DNA of 64,000 bases from Oscillospiraceae bacterium (GCA_015064505.1 SVSB01000001.1:1-64000), one strand, 5' to 3'. Shown: positions 27,065-37,962, counted from the first letter of the stretch. Notes: generated from the letters alone by a model not told the origin. Numbers and translations are program-made.

Positions 27065-30000
27065 TTACGGAAGCGTTATCCTTATCCACTTCCACTCGCC
27101 ATTTACTATCTGGCAAATGTTCTGTGTATTCTTGGTTATGCCCGCAGGCTTTCCCTCGCTGTTATAAAGCACGGAGCGCTGTGTCATAACTATATAACCT
27201 GCGCTGCGGAAAGTAATAACGTATTCCGATGTCCCGTTGAAGGAATAGCCATCACGCTTTGCGATTTCCTCGTCTCTTGCTGCGTAGAACAGATCCGCAA
27301 GCTCACGCAAAGTGATGCCTTCGCCGTTCCAGCCGCTTTCGTCTGACCATGCGGAGTACTCGTCCTCCGTTACCTCGCGGGTCTCCTCCTCATCCTCGGG
27401 ATCCACGATCTGAGAGCCGCCGGAGCCGTACCATCCGAGACCGTCCGTGGTATAATCGGTCTTTACCGCATTCCACACACCGCCCGTGTAGGTCCACTCG
27501 TATACATTGTTCTGCAGCGAGTAATTCACGGTTTCCCAAACGGATATACGAACGCGGGACGAGCTTATCCACTGGAAGAACTCAATATTGTTCGCACTCG
27601 TTCTGCTGCCGTAGAGGCTCTGAGAGAGCTTTTGAGTCTTTCCCGTTGCAAGATCGAGAGCGTAATATTCAGCGGAAAGCTTGTTCACGCCGTCGCTTAC
27701 AAGATACAGAATGCGAGAGCCGTTTGCGGAAGCGCCAAGAAAGCGCGCTCCGTAATAGGGGTAACTGCTTCCCGCCTTCTGCATCGCCGCAATCTCGGCG
27801 GAATAGCCGTTAAAGCCCGTTTTTCCGCTAAGCAGTCGGGTCTCGCCCGAAGCCATATCAACGTACAGAATATCGTGAACGCCGAATCTGCTGACAGATA
27901 TCACTGCCTTGGAGCCGTAGAGATATACGACTCCGAACGCAAGCTCGCCGTTGCGGTATTCATATCCCTTACCGTCTCTGAGCACGGGAGTGATGTTGCC
28001 GCCCGCGGGAGAATCGTTTATGGGATAATAAAGCTTGCCGGGTCCCTTTTCCACTGCGTACCACAGGGGCGCGTACTTAACTCCGTCCAGCTCAAAGCGG
28101 GGGAGATTGTCCCTTACGTTAAGGCTTACGGATACGGAAATTGCGGTTATTCTGTAATAATCGTTCACAGCCTCCAGAGAATACTCCGCATTCATACGGG
28201 TACCGTCCGGTGCTACGAGCACGGTCTTCACCGTCAGCTTGTTCGTATTATGAGCTATTACGGTGCCGCCCGTCTCTATGCTCCAGCCTGATGGAGTATC
28301 CGATCCCGGAATAAAATGGAACAGACCCGTTTCGCGATCGTATCTGTCCTCGCCCTCAAGACCTATATAGGCGTTCTCGGGCTTTTTCTCCTCGGGCTCC
28401 TCGGGCGCGACGGTTTCTGCGGGCACCTCCGTAACGTCCGTGGGTGCGGCTGTTCCGTCGGGTGTTGCATCGTTGGTATCAACGGTATCGGAATCTTCGG
28501 GGATATCCGTCGTCTCCACGCCCGTTACCGTCTCCTCGGGAATCTCCGGAACGGGATCGGTGATACGGTCCTCAAAATAATCCTCCGTTATACCGAGAAG
28601 CTCCCAGGCAAGCTTTTTCAGCGTGTAGATCGGAACTCTGTATCTTTGCACCTCGATGATCTGCTCGATCATCTCGGGGCCCGTGGTGATCGGCTCGGCA
28701 GTCACTCCGTCGGTCACATCATCCGTAATCTCGCCCGTTGCCGTATCCGTATCCTCGGGTACCTCCGCCGTAGTCTCCACGGAAACGGTAACGTCCTCCG
28801 TCTCGCTTGAGGTGGTTTCTGCATCGGCGGTTTCGGCAGGTGCCTCCGGGGTGCCGTCGGTGCTTACCGCATCGGCGGTGATCTCCTCCGCAGGCTTTTC
28901 AACCATTATCTTCACGTAATCCGTGTATTCCTCGCCAAGGCCTTTTTCGGCGGCGTAATTGAGAAGATAATAGATGATATTGCCGGAAGCAAAGGAGCTT
29001 GCCCCCTTTGCGGGTCTGTACAGATAGGGCGCAGAATAACGGATAAGCTCCAGCACCTCCTCGTAATCGGGTTCGTAGTTGGGAGTTTCCTTAACGCTTT
29101 CATGGTCAAAGCTTCCGCCGGGTGTGGTCTTTTCCGGCAGATCGATCGTGTAAAGATTTCCCCAGCCCTGAGTTCCCACGATTATCTGCTTATCAAGGGA
29201 GATGACCTCCGAGATATGGGGAACGGGGGTGGTATAGATGCACTTAAAGGTGTGCGCGCTGAACAGAGATATTCTTGAGGCGTCGTCTGCGGGGAACAGC
29301 ACGAAATAGGTTCCGCTGCTGTTAAGAGTTATGCGGCTTTCAAAGAAGATATCCTCGTAATTATCAAAGAAACCTTCCTTGCGCTCTCCTCCGCGCACGT
29401 ACATTGATTCCGTTTTATCGGGGGTGTCCAGCTCTGCGCGGCATATCTCCACGGGCTGACCGTCTCTGTACCTCATAAGCCACACGGCGGTTGCGGTACA
29501 GCCGATGGGCGCAAGACCGTTTTCGTAAGCGCTTACCGCATTGCTTGCCGTATTGAACACGCCGAATCCCACGGTGCCCGCAGGTCCGTCAATGCGGAAT
29601 ATAAGTCTGTCGTCCTTTGAGAAGCAAATAAGCTCCGCCCGTCTTTCCTCGCCTGCAGTAACCGACTCGGTACGGGGAGAATATACCACCGTGCTGGTTC
29701 CCGTGGAAAGATCCTCCACGATCACGTTGCCGCCTGCCGCCTGAACGTAGGCGCGGTAATTTCCGTCATCCGAATACAGCGCATCGGAGAACGTGCGGGT
29801 TATAAGCTGCATCTTCAGGCTGTCGGGTGCTCCCGTAACGGAATAATACTTTCCGTAAGCGGGAGAAACGATAAGCCCGTTCTCTGCGGCAAAAACGTCG
29901 CAGGCCGCGGCGTTATCGTAGATCCTTTGCCAACCGCCCTCAAGGGTATTCGTTATATAATTAAAGAAGCTGACGTAGAGAGCCTTTGCCTTATCCCTTG

Positions 30001-30832
30001 CAAATACCGCCAGAAGATCCTCCGTATAAGGAACTATATCCGCAACGGAATACCCGTCCGGCAGATTATCGTAAAGAGAGAAGTTACGGCTTACAAGTCC
30101 GTCTGCAAGCTGAATTGCAAAATTATCCTCGTGAACGGTCACGGTTGCGGCGATCTCACGTACCCTTGCCCTTACCTCGGCATCGCGGAATGCGGTAAAG
30201 CCTTCAAATCTGCAAACGAAGGGGAAAACGGACATACCGTCCTCCGCAAGCAGATAGCAGTACGCCTCGTATCTTCCGCCGTTTCCTTCCTTAACGAAGG
30301 TATAGAAAACGGAAAGCGCCCTGCCATCCTCAAGGGTGAGCTTTTCCGAATCCATAAGGGTAAAGCCCTCGTCCGCAAGATCGGGGCGAAGGGTTGAGAG
30401 AGTGGATTCGGTGGTCTGGATGGCGAGATACTTGGAATTGAAGGCAATCAGATCCTCTGCGTAAATAAGGGAAAAGCCCGTCCTCTCCGCCACGGCGTTG
30501 CTTTGTGCCGCAAATTCACGGTAACCGCCGCCCATGCCCTCGGGCACGCCCATGGTAATATACACCGTCTCGCCCGAATCCTCAAAGGGACCGGGGATAT
30601 CGCCCTTGAGAAGGGCGGAGGTAAACACGGTGTTTACAAGCTTTACCTCCTCCTGCACGGGATCATCCGTAACGGGAGGCACGGTGGTGGTAATACCCGT
30701 GCCGTCTGTAGTGTCGGAGGGTATTTTACCCGGCTGACAGGACGTAAGTCCCCAGACTGCCAAAACGACGAGCAGGAGCGCAGTCAGCCGCGCTCCTCCC
30801 GTATATGTGCTTTTTCTATAGTTTCTGAACAT
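27065..30832 (-). CDS. Very large secreted lipoprotein with acidic Thr/Glu-rich linkers
   Basis: MFRNYRKSTYTGGARLTALLLVVLAVWGLTSCQPGK lipobox, GGAGAAGCT RBS; 1255 aa; repetitive TTxxxTE/DT segments. Confidence 0.8.
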   Translation of the reverse strand: MFRNYRKSTYTGGARLTALLLVVLAVWGLTSCQPGKIPSDTTDGTGITTTVPPVTDDPVQEEVKLVNTVFTSALLKGDIPGPFEDSGETVYITMGVPEGMGGGYREFAAQSNAVAERTGFSLIYAEDLIAFNSKYLAIQTTESTLSTLRPDLADEGFTLMDSEKLTLEDGRALSVFYTFVKEGNGGRYEAYCYLLAEDGMSVFPFVCRFEGFTAFRDAEVRARVREIAATVTVHEDNFAIQLADGLVSRNFSLYDNLPDGYSVADIVPYTEDLLAVFARDKAKALYVSFFNYITNTLEGGWQRIYDNAAACDVFAAENGLIVSPAYGKYYSVTGAPDSLKMQLITRTFSDALYSDDGNYRAYVQAAGGNVIVEDLSTGTSTVVYSPRTESVTAGEERRAELICFSKDDRLIFRIDGPAGTVGFGVFNTASNAVSAYENGLAPIGCTATAVWLMRYRDGQPVEICRAELDTPDKTESMYVRGGERKEGFFDNYEDIFFESRITLNSSGTYFVLFPADDASRISLFSAHTFKCIYTTPVPHISEVISLDKQIIVGTQGWGNLYTIDLPEKTTPGGSFDHESVKETPNYEPDYEEVLELIRYSAPYLYRPAKGASSFASGNIIYYLLNYAAEKGLGEEYTDYVKIMVEKPAEEITADAVSTDGTPEAPAETADAETTSSETEDVTVSVETTAEVPEDTDTATGEITDDVTDGVTAEPITTGPEMIEQIIEVQRYRVPIYTLKKLAWELLGITEDYFEDRITDPVPEIPEETVTGVETTDIPEDSDTVDTNDATPDGTAAPTDVTEVPAETVAPEEPEEKKPENAYIGLEGEDRYDRETGLFHFIPGSDTPSGWSIETGGTVIAHNTNKLTVKTVLVAPDGTRMNAEYSLEAVNDYYRITAISVSVSLNVRDNLPRFELDGVKYAPLWYAVEKGPGKLYYPINDSPAGGNITPVLRDGKGYEYRNGELAFGVVYLYGSKAVISVSRFGVHDILYVDMASGETRLLSGKTGFNGYSAEIAAMQKAGSSYPYYGARFLGASANGSRILYLVSDGVNKLSAEYYALDLATGKTQKLSQSLYGSRTSANNIEFFQWISSSRVRISVWETVNYSLQNNVYEWTYTGGVWNAVKTDYTTDGLGWYGSGGSQIVDPEDEEETREVTEDEYSAWSDESGWNGEGITLRELADLFYAARDEEIAKRDGYSFNGTSEYVITFRSAGYIVMTQRSVLYNSEGKPAGITKNTQNICQIVNGEWKWIRITLP

Positions 30833-30866
30833 AGCTTCTCCTGCGCTAAGCGATATTTTTACAGGC

Positions 30867-31298
30867 TTAAAGCTGTGCGATTTCCTCCTCGGAAGCAAGG
30901 GTATAGCCCTTATCAAGAAGGATCTGCTCCGCCGCGGAATTATCCTCTGCGCGGATAACGAGATATGCGTGCCTGCGGGATACCGCTACAAACGCGTATA
31001 CGTATTCAATATTTACTCCCGCATCGGAAGCGTCACGAATGACCTTTGCCATACTGCCGGGAACGTCGGGCATTTCAACTGCAATGACCTTGGTGATGGA
31101 AACGAGATGCTGCCCCGCCTCAAGCGCCGCCTTTGCCTTGGGCGCGTCGCTCACTATCATACGGAGAACCCCGAAATCGGAAGAATCTCCGATGGAAAGG
31201 GCACGGATATCCACGCCGCTTTCAGCAATAAGCTCGGTGATGGCGGCAAGCTTGCCGCGGCTGTTTTCAACGAAAACGGAAATTTGACTGATAGCCAT
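30867..31298 (-). CDS. ACT-domain protein (tandem ACT)
   Basis: MAISQISVFVENSRGKLAAITELIAESGVDIRALSIGDSSDFGVLRMIV; adjacent to paaK. Confidence 0.92.
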   Translation of the reverse strand: MAISQISVFVENSRGKLAAITELIAESGVDIRALSIGDSSDFGVLRMIVSDAPKAKAALEAGQHLVSITKVIAVEMPDVPGSMAKVIRDASDAGVNIEYVYAFVAVSRRHAYLVIRAEDNSAAEQILLDKGYTLASEEEIAQL

Positions 31299-31349
31299 TT
31301 CTATTCCTCCTATTTGTCGTTTAAAATCACGGAAAGGTTCCGTATCTGC

Positions 31350-32654
31350 TTACTTTTTTCTGTTATCAATAACGCGCTTTGCCTTACCCTCGGAGCGGGC
31401 AATGCTGTTGGGAGCGCAAAGGATGACCTTGGCGGAAACGCCGAGCAAGGATTTAAGCTCGTCCGCAAGCTCCTTTTCTCTGCGGGTTATCTCCTTAACC
31501 ACGTCGTCAAAATGCTGTTCGCCCATCTCTACCTTGACGGCAAGAGTGTCCATATTATCCTTGGTATCAACGATTATCTGATAGTTAGGCAGATAACCCA
31601 TCTTTATGAGCACGGTCTCTATCTGAGAGGGGAATACGTTCACTCCGCGGATAATAAGCATATCGTCCGTTCGTCCGCAAGGCTTGGACATACGGGCAAG
31701 CGTACGGCCGCAGCTGCACTTTTCATACTTAACGGAGCCGATATCACGGGTGCGGTAACGGAGAATGGGGAAAGCCTCCTTGGTGATGCAGGAGAACACG
31801 ATCTCGCCCTGCTCGCCCTCAGCCACGGGCTCGCCCGTTTCTGGATTGATGACCTCGATAATGAAGTGGTCCTCGTTCACGTGCATACCGTCGTGAGCGT
31901 GACAGCCAAAGGAAACGCCGGGGCCGATGATCTCCGTAAGTCCGTAGATATCGAAGGCTTCAAGGCCGAGTCTTTTCTCTATCTCGTGGCGCATCTCGTC
32001 GGTCCAGGGTTCGGCACCGAAGATACCCGCCTTAAGCTTGAAGTCTGCGGGGGTAAGCCCCTGCTTTTCCGCGGTTTCCGCAAGATACATTGCGTAGCTG
32101 GGGGTACAGCAAAGGACGGTACTGCCGAAATCCTGCATAATGGTAAGCTGGCGCTGGGTATTACCGGAGGATACGGGAATGGTGGTAGCGCCCATACGGT
32201 GCGCGCCCTCGTGCATTCCAAGACCGCCCGTGAAAAGTCCGTAGCCGTAGGAAACGTGTACTATCGCGTTCTCGTCAGCACCCGTTGCCGCAAGCTGACG
32301 TGCGGCGCAGTCGCCCCAGATCTCCAGATCCTTTCTGGTGTAGCCGACTACTATCTGCTTACCGGTGGTACCGCTGGAGGCGTGCAGTCTTACCACGTCC
32401 TTCATAGGTACCGCAAACAAACCGTAGGGGTAAGTATCCCGCAGATCCTGCTTGCAGGTAAAGGGCAGCTTTACGATATCCTCGCGGCTTTTGATGTCCT
32501 CGGGCTTTACTCCTGCCTTGTCCATCATATCGCGGTAATAGGGCACGTTTTCGTAAACTCTCTTTACCGTGGCAACCAGGCGCTCGCTCTGCCATGCCTC
32601 TATCTGCTCGCGGGACGCCGTTTCTATTTCTTTTTGCCAATAACGCTCTTCCAT
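31350..32654 (-). CDS. paaK: Phenylacetate-CoA ligase
   Basis: HASSGTTGKQIVVGYTRKDLEIW; YGLTEIIGPGVSFGC. Confidence 0.94.
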   Translation of the reverse strand: MEERYWQKEIETASREQIEAWQSERLVATVKRVYENVPYYRDMMDKAGVKPEDIKSREDIVKLPFTCKQDLRDTYPYGLFAVPMKDVVRLHASSGTTGKQIVVGYTRKDLEIWGDCAARQLAATGADENAIVHVSYGYGLFTGGLGMHEGAHRMGATTIPVSSGNTQRQLTIMQDFGSTVLCCTPSYAMYLAETAEKQGLTPADFKLKAGIFGAEPWTDEMRHEIEKRLGLEAFDIYGLTEIIGPGVSFGCHAHDGMHVNEDHFIIEVINPETGEPVAEGEQGEIVFSCITKEAFPILRYRTRDIGSVKYEKCSCGRTLARMSKPCGRTDDMLIIRGVNVFPSQIETVLIKMGYLPNYQIIVDTKDNMDTLAVKVEMGEQHFDDVVKEITRREKELADELKSLLGVSAKVILCAPNSIARSEGKAKRVIDNRKK

Positions 32655-32701
32655 TGTTTTTTCCTCTCGCTCTTATAAGAATTGTTCAAGAATTTCAAAA
32701 A

Positions 32702-33283
32702 TTATTCAAGACCGTAGCCGAGGTTAAACGCCTTAACGTTCACGTCAATGAACTGCGGTTTTACACATGCTTTGATGGCATCAAGCCATTTTTCCGCGGG
32801 GATATCCGTCTGCTTCGCAAACTTTCCGAGCAAAACGATATTCACCGCTCTTGCGGTGCCTGCCTCTGCGGCAAGAGAGAGTGCGTCGAACTCAAATACA
32901 TCCGCTCCGTTTGCCTTTAATTTTTCAAGCACGTCGGAAGGATATTCGCACGCGCCTGTAATAACGGGCATAGGATCGGTTTCGCGATTGTTGGTGATTA
33001 TTTTCCCGTCCTTCTTAAGGCAGGATGCGTATCTTGCCGCCTCCAGCTTTTCAAAGGAAAGGATATAGTCTGCCTCGCCCTCCGTAACCACGGGGGAATA
33101 TACCTTATCTCCCCATCTTACGTAGGTGACCACGCTTCCGCCGCGCTGGCTCATTCCGTGAACCTCGCTTACCTTAACGTCGTATCCTTCACCAAGAACC
33201 ACTCTGCCGAGCACCTTGCTTGCAAGCAGAGTACCTTGACCTCCGACACCCACGATAAGCGCGCTTTTTACGTTGTTGTTCAT
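32702..33283 (-). CDS. iorB: Indolepyruvate oxidoreductase subunit beta
   Basis: VGGQGTLLASKVLGRVVLGEGYDVKVSEVHGMSQRGGSVVTYVRWG. Confidence 0.94.
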   Translation of the reverse strand: MNNNVKSALIVGVGGQGTLLASKVLGRVVLGEGYDVKVSEVHGMSQRGGSVVTYVRWGDKVYSPVVTEGEADYILSFEKLEAARYASCLKKDGKIITNNRETDPMPVITGACEYPSDVLEKLKANGADVFEFDALSLAAEAGTARAVNIVLLGKFAKQTDIPAEKWLDAIKACVKPQFIDVNVKAFNLGYGLE

Positions 33284-35026
33284 TTACTTATCCTCCCCGT
33301 CGGTAATGGCGTCGAACGCGCAAAGCTGCTTGCATACTCCGCAGCCAACGCAAAGGGTTGCGTCTATTTTTGCCTTGCCGTTCTTCATGCTGATGGCGGG
33401 ACAGCCAAGCCTCATGCACGCCTTGCAGCCTCTGCACTTTGCTTCGTCCACGATAAGAGGCTTCTTTGCCTTAACGGTCTTAAGCAGCACGCAGGGACGG
33501 CGGCTGATGATAACGGAAGGCTCGCTTACCGCAAGCTCCTCCTTTACGGCCTCGTTGCACGCCTTAAGATCGTAAGGATCGACCACGCGCACGCGGTTGA
33601 TACCCACGGCACGGCACAGCGCCTCCAGATCTATCTTTGCCGCAGGCTCTCCGCGCAGGTTCATACCCGTTGCGGGGTTCTGCTGGTGACCCGTCATACC
33701 CGTGATGGAGTTATCAAGGATAATAACGGTGCTGTTGGTTGCGTTATAAGCGATATTGATAAGACCCGTAACGCCCGAATGCAGGAAGGTGGAGTCGCCG
33801 ATTACGGCAACGCTCTTCTTTTCCGCCTCCTCGCCGCCCGCAAGGTTAAAGCCGTGCAGACCCGATACGGAAGCGCCCATGCAAAGGGTGGAATCTATGG
33901 CAAACAGGGGCGCCTGTGCGCCGAGAGTGTAGCACCCAATATCACCGAGTACGGTTACTTTGTTCTTTGCAAGAGTATAGAACATTCCTCTGTGAGGACA
34001 GCCTGCGCACATAACGGGAGGACGCATGGGGATATCGCCCACGTTTGCGTCAACGGATGCGCCGATCTCCTTTCCAAAGGCAGAGGCGATAAACTGTTGA
34101 GAAAATTCTCCGATGGGCGGGAACATATCCTTGCCGCCGTCAAGCTTAACGCCGATACTCAGGCAATGCTCCTCTATAACGGGATCAAGCTCCTCAACCA
34201 CGTAGAGCTTTTCAACGGAGGCGGCAAAGTCCCTTATAAGCTTAACGGGCATGGGATTAACGATACCCAGCTTAAGGATCTTCACGTCGTCGCCGAACAC
34301 TTCTTTGACGTACTGATAGCAGGTACCCGAGGTAATAATACCCATTGTGCCGTTACCCTCAATGCGGTTGAAGGGGCAGTTTTCCGCATATTCCGCTATG
34401 GCTGCCGTGCGCGCCTCCACAACGGGGTGGCGCTTCTTGGCGTTACCGGGCATCATTATGTACTTTGCGCCGTTCTTTTCGTACTTTATATTCTCTCTGT
34501 TCTCTCGTTCTCCAAGCTCCACCAGGCTCTGTGCGTGAGCGATGCGGGTGCAGAGACGGAGCATAACGGGAGTATCGAATCTTTCGGAAAGCTCAAAAGC
34601 TGCCTTTGCAAACTCCTTGCACTCGGTACTGTCTGCGGGCTCAAGCATAGGCACCTTTGCGGAAACTGCGTAATGACGGCTGTCCTGCTCGTTCTGGGAT
34701 GAGTGCATTCCGGGGTCGTCGGCAACGCAGATAACGAGACCTCCGTTAACGCCCGTATAGGAAAGGGTGAAGAGGGGGTCAGCCGCAACGTTCATTCCCA
34801 CGTGCTTCATTGCGCAGGCACTTCTTGCGCCCGCAAGAGAGGCGCCGAAGGCAACCTCCAAAGCCACTTTTTCATTGGGCGCCCACTCGCAATGCATCTC
34901 GGGATAATCGGCGGCGTATTCGGTTATCTCCGTGCTGGGGGTGCCGGGGTAAGAGGATATGACGGTACAGCCCGATTCAAAAATACCGCGGGCAACCGCC
35001 TTGTTTCCTATCATCAGATCTTTCAT
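33284..35026 (-). CDS. iorA: Indolepyruvate ferredoxin oxidoreductase subunit alpha
   Basis: MKDLMIGNKAVARGIFESGCTVISSYPGTPSTEITEY; C-terminal CRGCKACMRLGCP and CVGCGVCKQLC 4Fe-4S motifs. Confidence 0.95.
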   Translation of the reverse strand: MKDLMIGNKAVARGIFESGCTVISSYPGTPSTEITEYAADYPEMHCEWAPNEKVALEVAFGASLAGARSACAMKHVGMNVAADPLFTLSYTGVNGGLVICVADDPGMHSSQNEQDSRHYAVSAKVPMLEPADSTECKEFAKAAFELSERFDTPVMLRLCTRIAHAQSLVELGERENRENIKYEKNGAKYIMMPGNAKKRHPVVEARTAAIAEYAENCPFNRIEGNGTMGIITSGTCYQYVKEVFGDDVKILKLGIVNPMPVKLIRDFAASVEKLYVVEELDPVIEEHCLSIGVKLDGGKDMFPPIGEFSQQFIASAFGKEIGASVDANVGDIPMRPPVMCAGCPHRGMFYTLAKNKVTVLGDIGCYTLGAQAPLFAIDSTLCMGASVSGLHGFNLAGGEEAEKKSVAVIGDSTFLHSGVTGLINIAYNATNSTVIILDNSITGMTGHQQNPATGMNLRGEPAAKIDLEALCRAVGINRVRVVDPYDLKACNEAVKEELAVSEPSVIISRRPCVLLKTVKAKKPLIVDEAKCRGCKACMRLGCPAISMKNGKAKIDATLCVGCGVCKQLCAFDAITDGEDK

Positions 35027-35138
35027 AATACATCCTTGGTCTACTTGAGATTTTTGATCAAAATAATATATGCAATATTCTACCACAGCATCTTGCAAAT
35101 TGCAAGGTGATGAAGAACATTTAAGGGGTATTTTAAGG

Positions 35139-35435
35139 CTAAAACGCCAAAAAAATGAAGGATGCCGCCGATGCGGACAGCGCAACCAGCACCATTGGCA
35201 CGCGGAAGAAGGCAAGCACGCAGGCAACGGCACAGCCGACGGCTGAGGCAAGAGTGCTTGACGTTGCGTAAAAAACCGATGGAAAAGTCAATGCCGCAAG
35301 CACCGTATAGGGCAAGTAGGTAAGCAGACTGATAATAAAGCGGGAGCGTATCTTTTCTCTGATCAGAGCAAGAGGAAGCATACGGGTGAGATACGTTACC
35401 GCCGCCATAATGAGGATATAAACGATTACCGTCAT
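35139..35435 (-). CDS. azlD: AzlD-family branched-chain amino acid transport protein
   Basis: MTVIVYILIMAAVTYLTRMLPLALIREKI; overlaps azlC. Confidence 0.9.
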   Translation of the reverse strand: MTVIVYILIMAAVTYLTRMLPLALIREKIRSRFIISLLTYLPYTVLAALTFPSVFYATSSTLASAVGCAVACVLAFFRVPMVLVALSASAASFIFLAF

Positions 35436-36190
35436 TTTTCCGCCTCCTCTTTTACGGGGCGCACCGCCGCACAAACGGCAGCCGCCGCCACTGCGCATAT
35501 TATAACGCGGAAGCCCGCGCTTAAAAAGTCGAATATCGGAAGAAAGAAAAGCAAGCAGGAGAGCGCGGCGGAAAATAAGACCGCCAGACAAACCGCCCGC
35601 TTTTCTCTTGCGGGAGGCACGATTATTGCAAGGAACATTCCGTACAGCGCGATACCAAGGGCATCCCCCACGGCACCGGGCAGAATATTACCCGCAAGAG
35701 CACCGCAAAGAGTGCCAAGCGCCCATGAAAAATATGGTACCGTGGCAAGGCCGTACCAATACCTCGGCTCAATATCTCCCTTTCTGGTCACGCCAACGGC
35801 GTAAATCTCGTCCGTGATGAAGGCAGACGCAATAAGCCGCTGAAGCATATTAAACCTTGGGGAAAGCTTTTGGGAGAGGGATACCGCCATAAGGGAATAG
35901 CGCAGATTGATGACCAGCTGTGCAAGGGCAAGCTCTCCCGCTGTAAGCAGGGAGAACACGAGTGCTCCTCCTCCCTTTGAAAGCGCCTCTCCGATTATCT
36001 CTATACCCGCCGCCTGCCCTGCGGAGGTAAGATTGGTTGCAGACATAACAAGTGCCGCAAGGGCGGTAAAGCCTTTGGTGGTGGCAAGTATTCCCATACC
36101 GAAGGAAACGGAAAAATATCCGAGTCCTATGGGAATACCGTCCCTTACACCGTCGGCGTAGAAAAGGCCCTTGCCTTTATTTGAATTCAT
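35432..36190 (-). CDS. azlC: AzlC-family permease
   Basis: GIPIGLGYFSVSFGMGILATTKGFTALAALVMSATNLTSAGQAAGIEII. Confidence 0.93.
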   Translation of the reverse strand: MNSNKGKGLFYADGVRDGIPIGLGYFSVSFGMGILATTKGFTALAALVMSATNLTSAGQAAGIEIIGEALSKGGGALVFSLLTAGELALAQLVINLRYSLMAVSLSQKLSPRFNMLQRLIASAFITDEIYAVGVTRKGDIEPRYWYGLATVPYFSWALGTLCGALAGNILPGAVGDALGIALYGMFLAIIVPPAREKRAVCLAVLFSAALSCLLFFLPIFDFLSAGFRVIICAVAAAAVCAAVRPVKEEAEK

Positions 36191-37962
36191 TCCAGTTCTC
36201 CGTTTTCTGCGGCGGCGTTTACAAGTGCCGCGTATCCTCCTCCCAGAGCCATCAGCTCTCCGTGGGTGCCGCGTTCCACGATCACCCCGCGGTCAAGAAG
36301 GAAAATAATATCGCAATCTCTGATGGTGGAAAGCCTGTGGGCAATGAACACGCAGGTGCGCCCGCGGGATATTTCTCCTATGGCGCTCTGTATCCTTTCC
36401 TCCGTAACGCTGTCAATATTTGCCGTTGCCTCGTCAAGAATAAGTACTCCGGGGTCCGTTGCCACGGCACGGGCAAAGGAAAGAAGCTGCCGCTGACCCG
36501 TGGAGAAATTAAGACCCTGCTCGTATACTCTTGCGTCAATTCCGCCGATCTCGGATACAAACTCGTCCGCGTTTGCGGCAACGAGAGCTTCGGTGATTTT
36601 TTCATCCGTAAGGGAAGCGTGCATATCTATATTATCCCGCACGTTGCCGTCAAAAAGAAATACGTTCTGCATAACAGCCGAAATACCGCGCCGCAGATCA
36701 CGAAGCTTCCATTCCCTTATATCGGTGCCGTCCACCAGTATGCGTCCCGAATCGGGCACGTAGTAGCGGCAAAGCAGGCTTATGACCGTTGTCTTTCCCG
36801 CACCCGTAGCGCCAACGAAGGCGGCTTTGGTTCCCGGCTTCAGGTGGAAGCTCACGTTCTTCAGCACGGGGGTCTTGCCGTCGTAGGAGAAGCACACGTT
36901 ATCGAACTCTATATCCCCGATAACGGCACCGTCCCTCGTTCCCTCTTCAGGCATTTCGGTGCCCTCTGCGTCAAGTATCTCACCTATACGGTCCACGGAA
37001 ACGAAGGCGGACTGTACGCTTGTGTATTTTTCCGCAAGATCGTTTATGGGTTCAAAAAACTTTTTAACGTAATTGGTGAAGGCGTAAAGCACGCCAAGCT
37101 TCAGAGCGCCGTCGCTTATTCTGCCGAAGCTTGCAACGAGCAAAAGAGCGATAACCAGATTGTTTATTACCTCCATAGAGGGGTGAAGCACGGAGTTGAG
37201 CACTATCTGGGTCACGGTGCCCTTGAAATACCTGTGGTTAAGGGCAACGAACTCGCGGAGCTTGTGCTTCTGGCGGTTATAGGCCTTAACGATGCGCATA
37301 CCGCTGATGTTTTCCGCGATGAAGCCGTTTATCTGCCCCGTTATCGCCTTTACCTTCTTGAAGTTGTTTTTAATAAGCTTCTTAAGGGAAAAGGTGATAA
37401 GGAATATAAACGGTACTCCCGTAAGGGAAAGAAGAGCAAGGTATGGGTCGAAGGCTATCATAACCCCCGCAATACCGATAAGCAGGAAAACGTCCTTGAA
37501 CAGATTGATGAAGATATCGGAATAGAACTCGTTTACCGTTTCCACGTCGTTTGTTGCGCGGGTGATAAGTCTGCCCGTTCCGTTATCGTCTATCTGGGAT
37601 ATGGGCATATGAAGTATCTTATCAAAGACCTGCTCGCGCATGGTGTGCAGTATGGATTGTGAGATACGGGCAACGCGCCTCTGCTGCATCAGCCCGAAGA
37701 AGGAGCCCGCTATCTCCACCAGAAGATAAAGTATACCGAAGCCGAGAATGGAGTAAAGACCCCTTTGCTCCTTTCCCTCTCTTAAGAAATCATCGATAAT
37801 TACCGAAGCAACCGCAGGACTTGCAAGGGCGGCGGCATTGGCAAGAAGAGCGAATATCATGCAGAGGATAAGCTGTGCGGAATATGGGCGCATCAGCTGA
37901 AGCAGGCGGGAAACTGCGGATCGGGTATTTACCTTCGGTTCTTCACGTCCGTGATCTCTCAT
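36187..37962 (-). CDS. ABC transporter, TMD-NBD fusion (exporter half)
   Basis: GATGAGKTT, FSTGQRQLLSFARAV, VLILDEATANID. Confidence 0.95.
   Translation of the reverse strand: MRDHGREEPKVNTRSAVSRLLQLMRPYSAQLILCMIFALLANAAALASPAVASVIIDDFLREGKEQRGLYSILGFGILYLLVEIAGSFFGLMQQRRVARISQSILHTMREQVFDKILHMPISQIDDNGTGRLITRATNDVETVNEFYSDIFINLFKDVFLLIGIAGVMIAFDPYLALLSLTGVPFIFLITFSLKKLIKNNFKKVKAITGQINGFIAENISGMRIVKAYNRQKHKLREFVALNHRYFKGTVTQIVLNSVLHPSMEVINNLVIALLLVASFGRISDGALKLGVLYAFTNYVKKFFEPINDLAEKYTSVQSAFVSVDRIGEILDAEGTEMPEEGTRDGAVIGDIEFDNVCFSYDGKTPVLKNVSFHLKPGTKAAFVGATGAGKTTVISLLCRYYVPDSGRILVDGTDIREWKLRDLRRGISAVMQNVFLFDGNVRDNIDMHASLTDEKITEALVAANADEFVSEIGGIDARVYEQGLNFSTGQRQLLSFARAVATDPGVLILDEATANIDSVTEERIQSAIGEISRGRTCVFIAHRLSTIRDCDIIFLLDRGVIVERGTHGELMALGGGYAALVNAAAENGELE

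Noticed and set aside
33158-34702. 514-aa plus-strand ORF opposite iorA/iorB
   Set aside because: Antisense shadow; iorA and iorB have strong family motifs on the minus strand.
36181-37662. 493-aa plus-strand ORF opposite the ABC exporter
   Set aside because: Antisense shadow of the ABC transporter gene.
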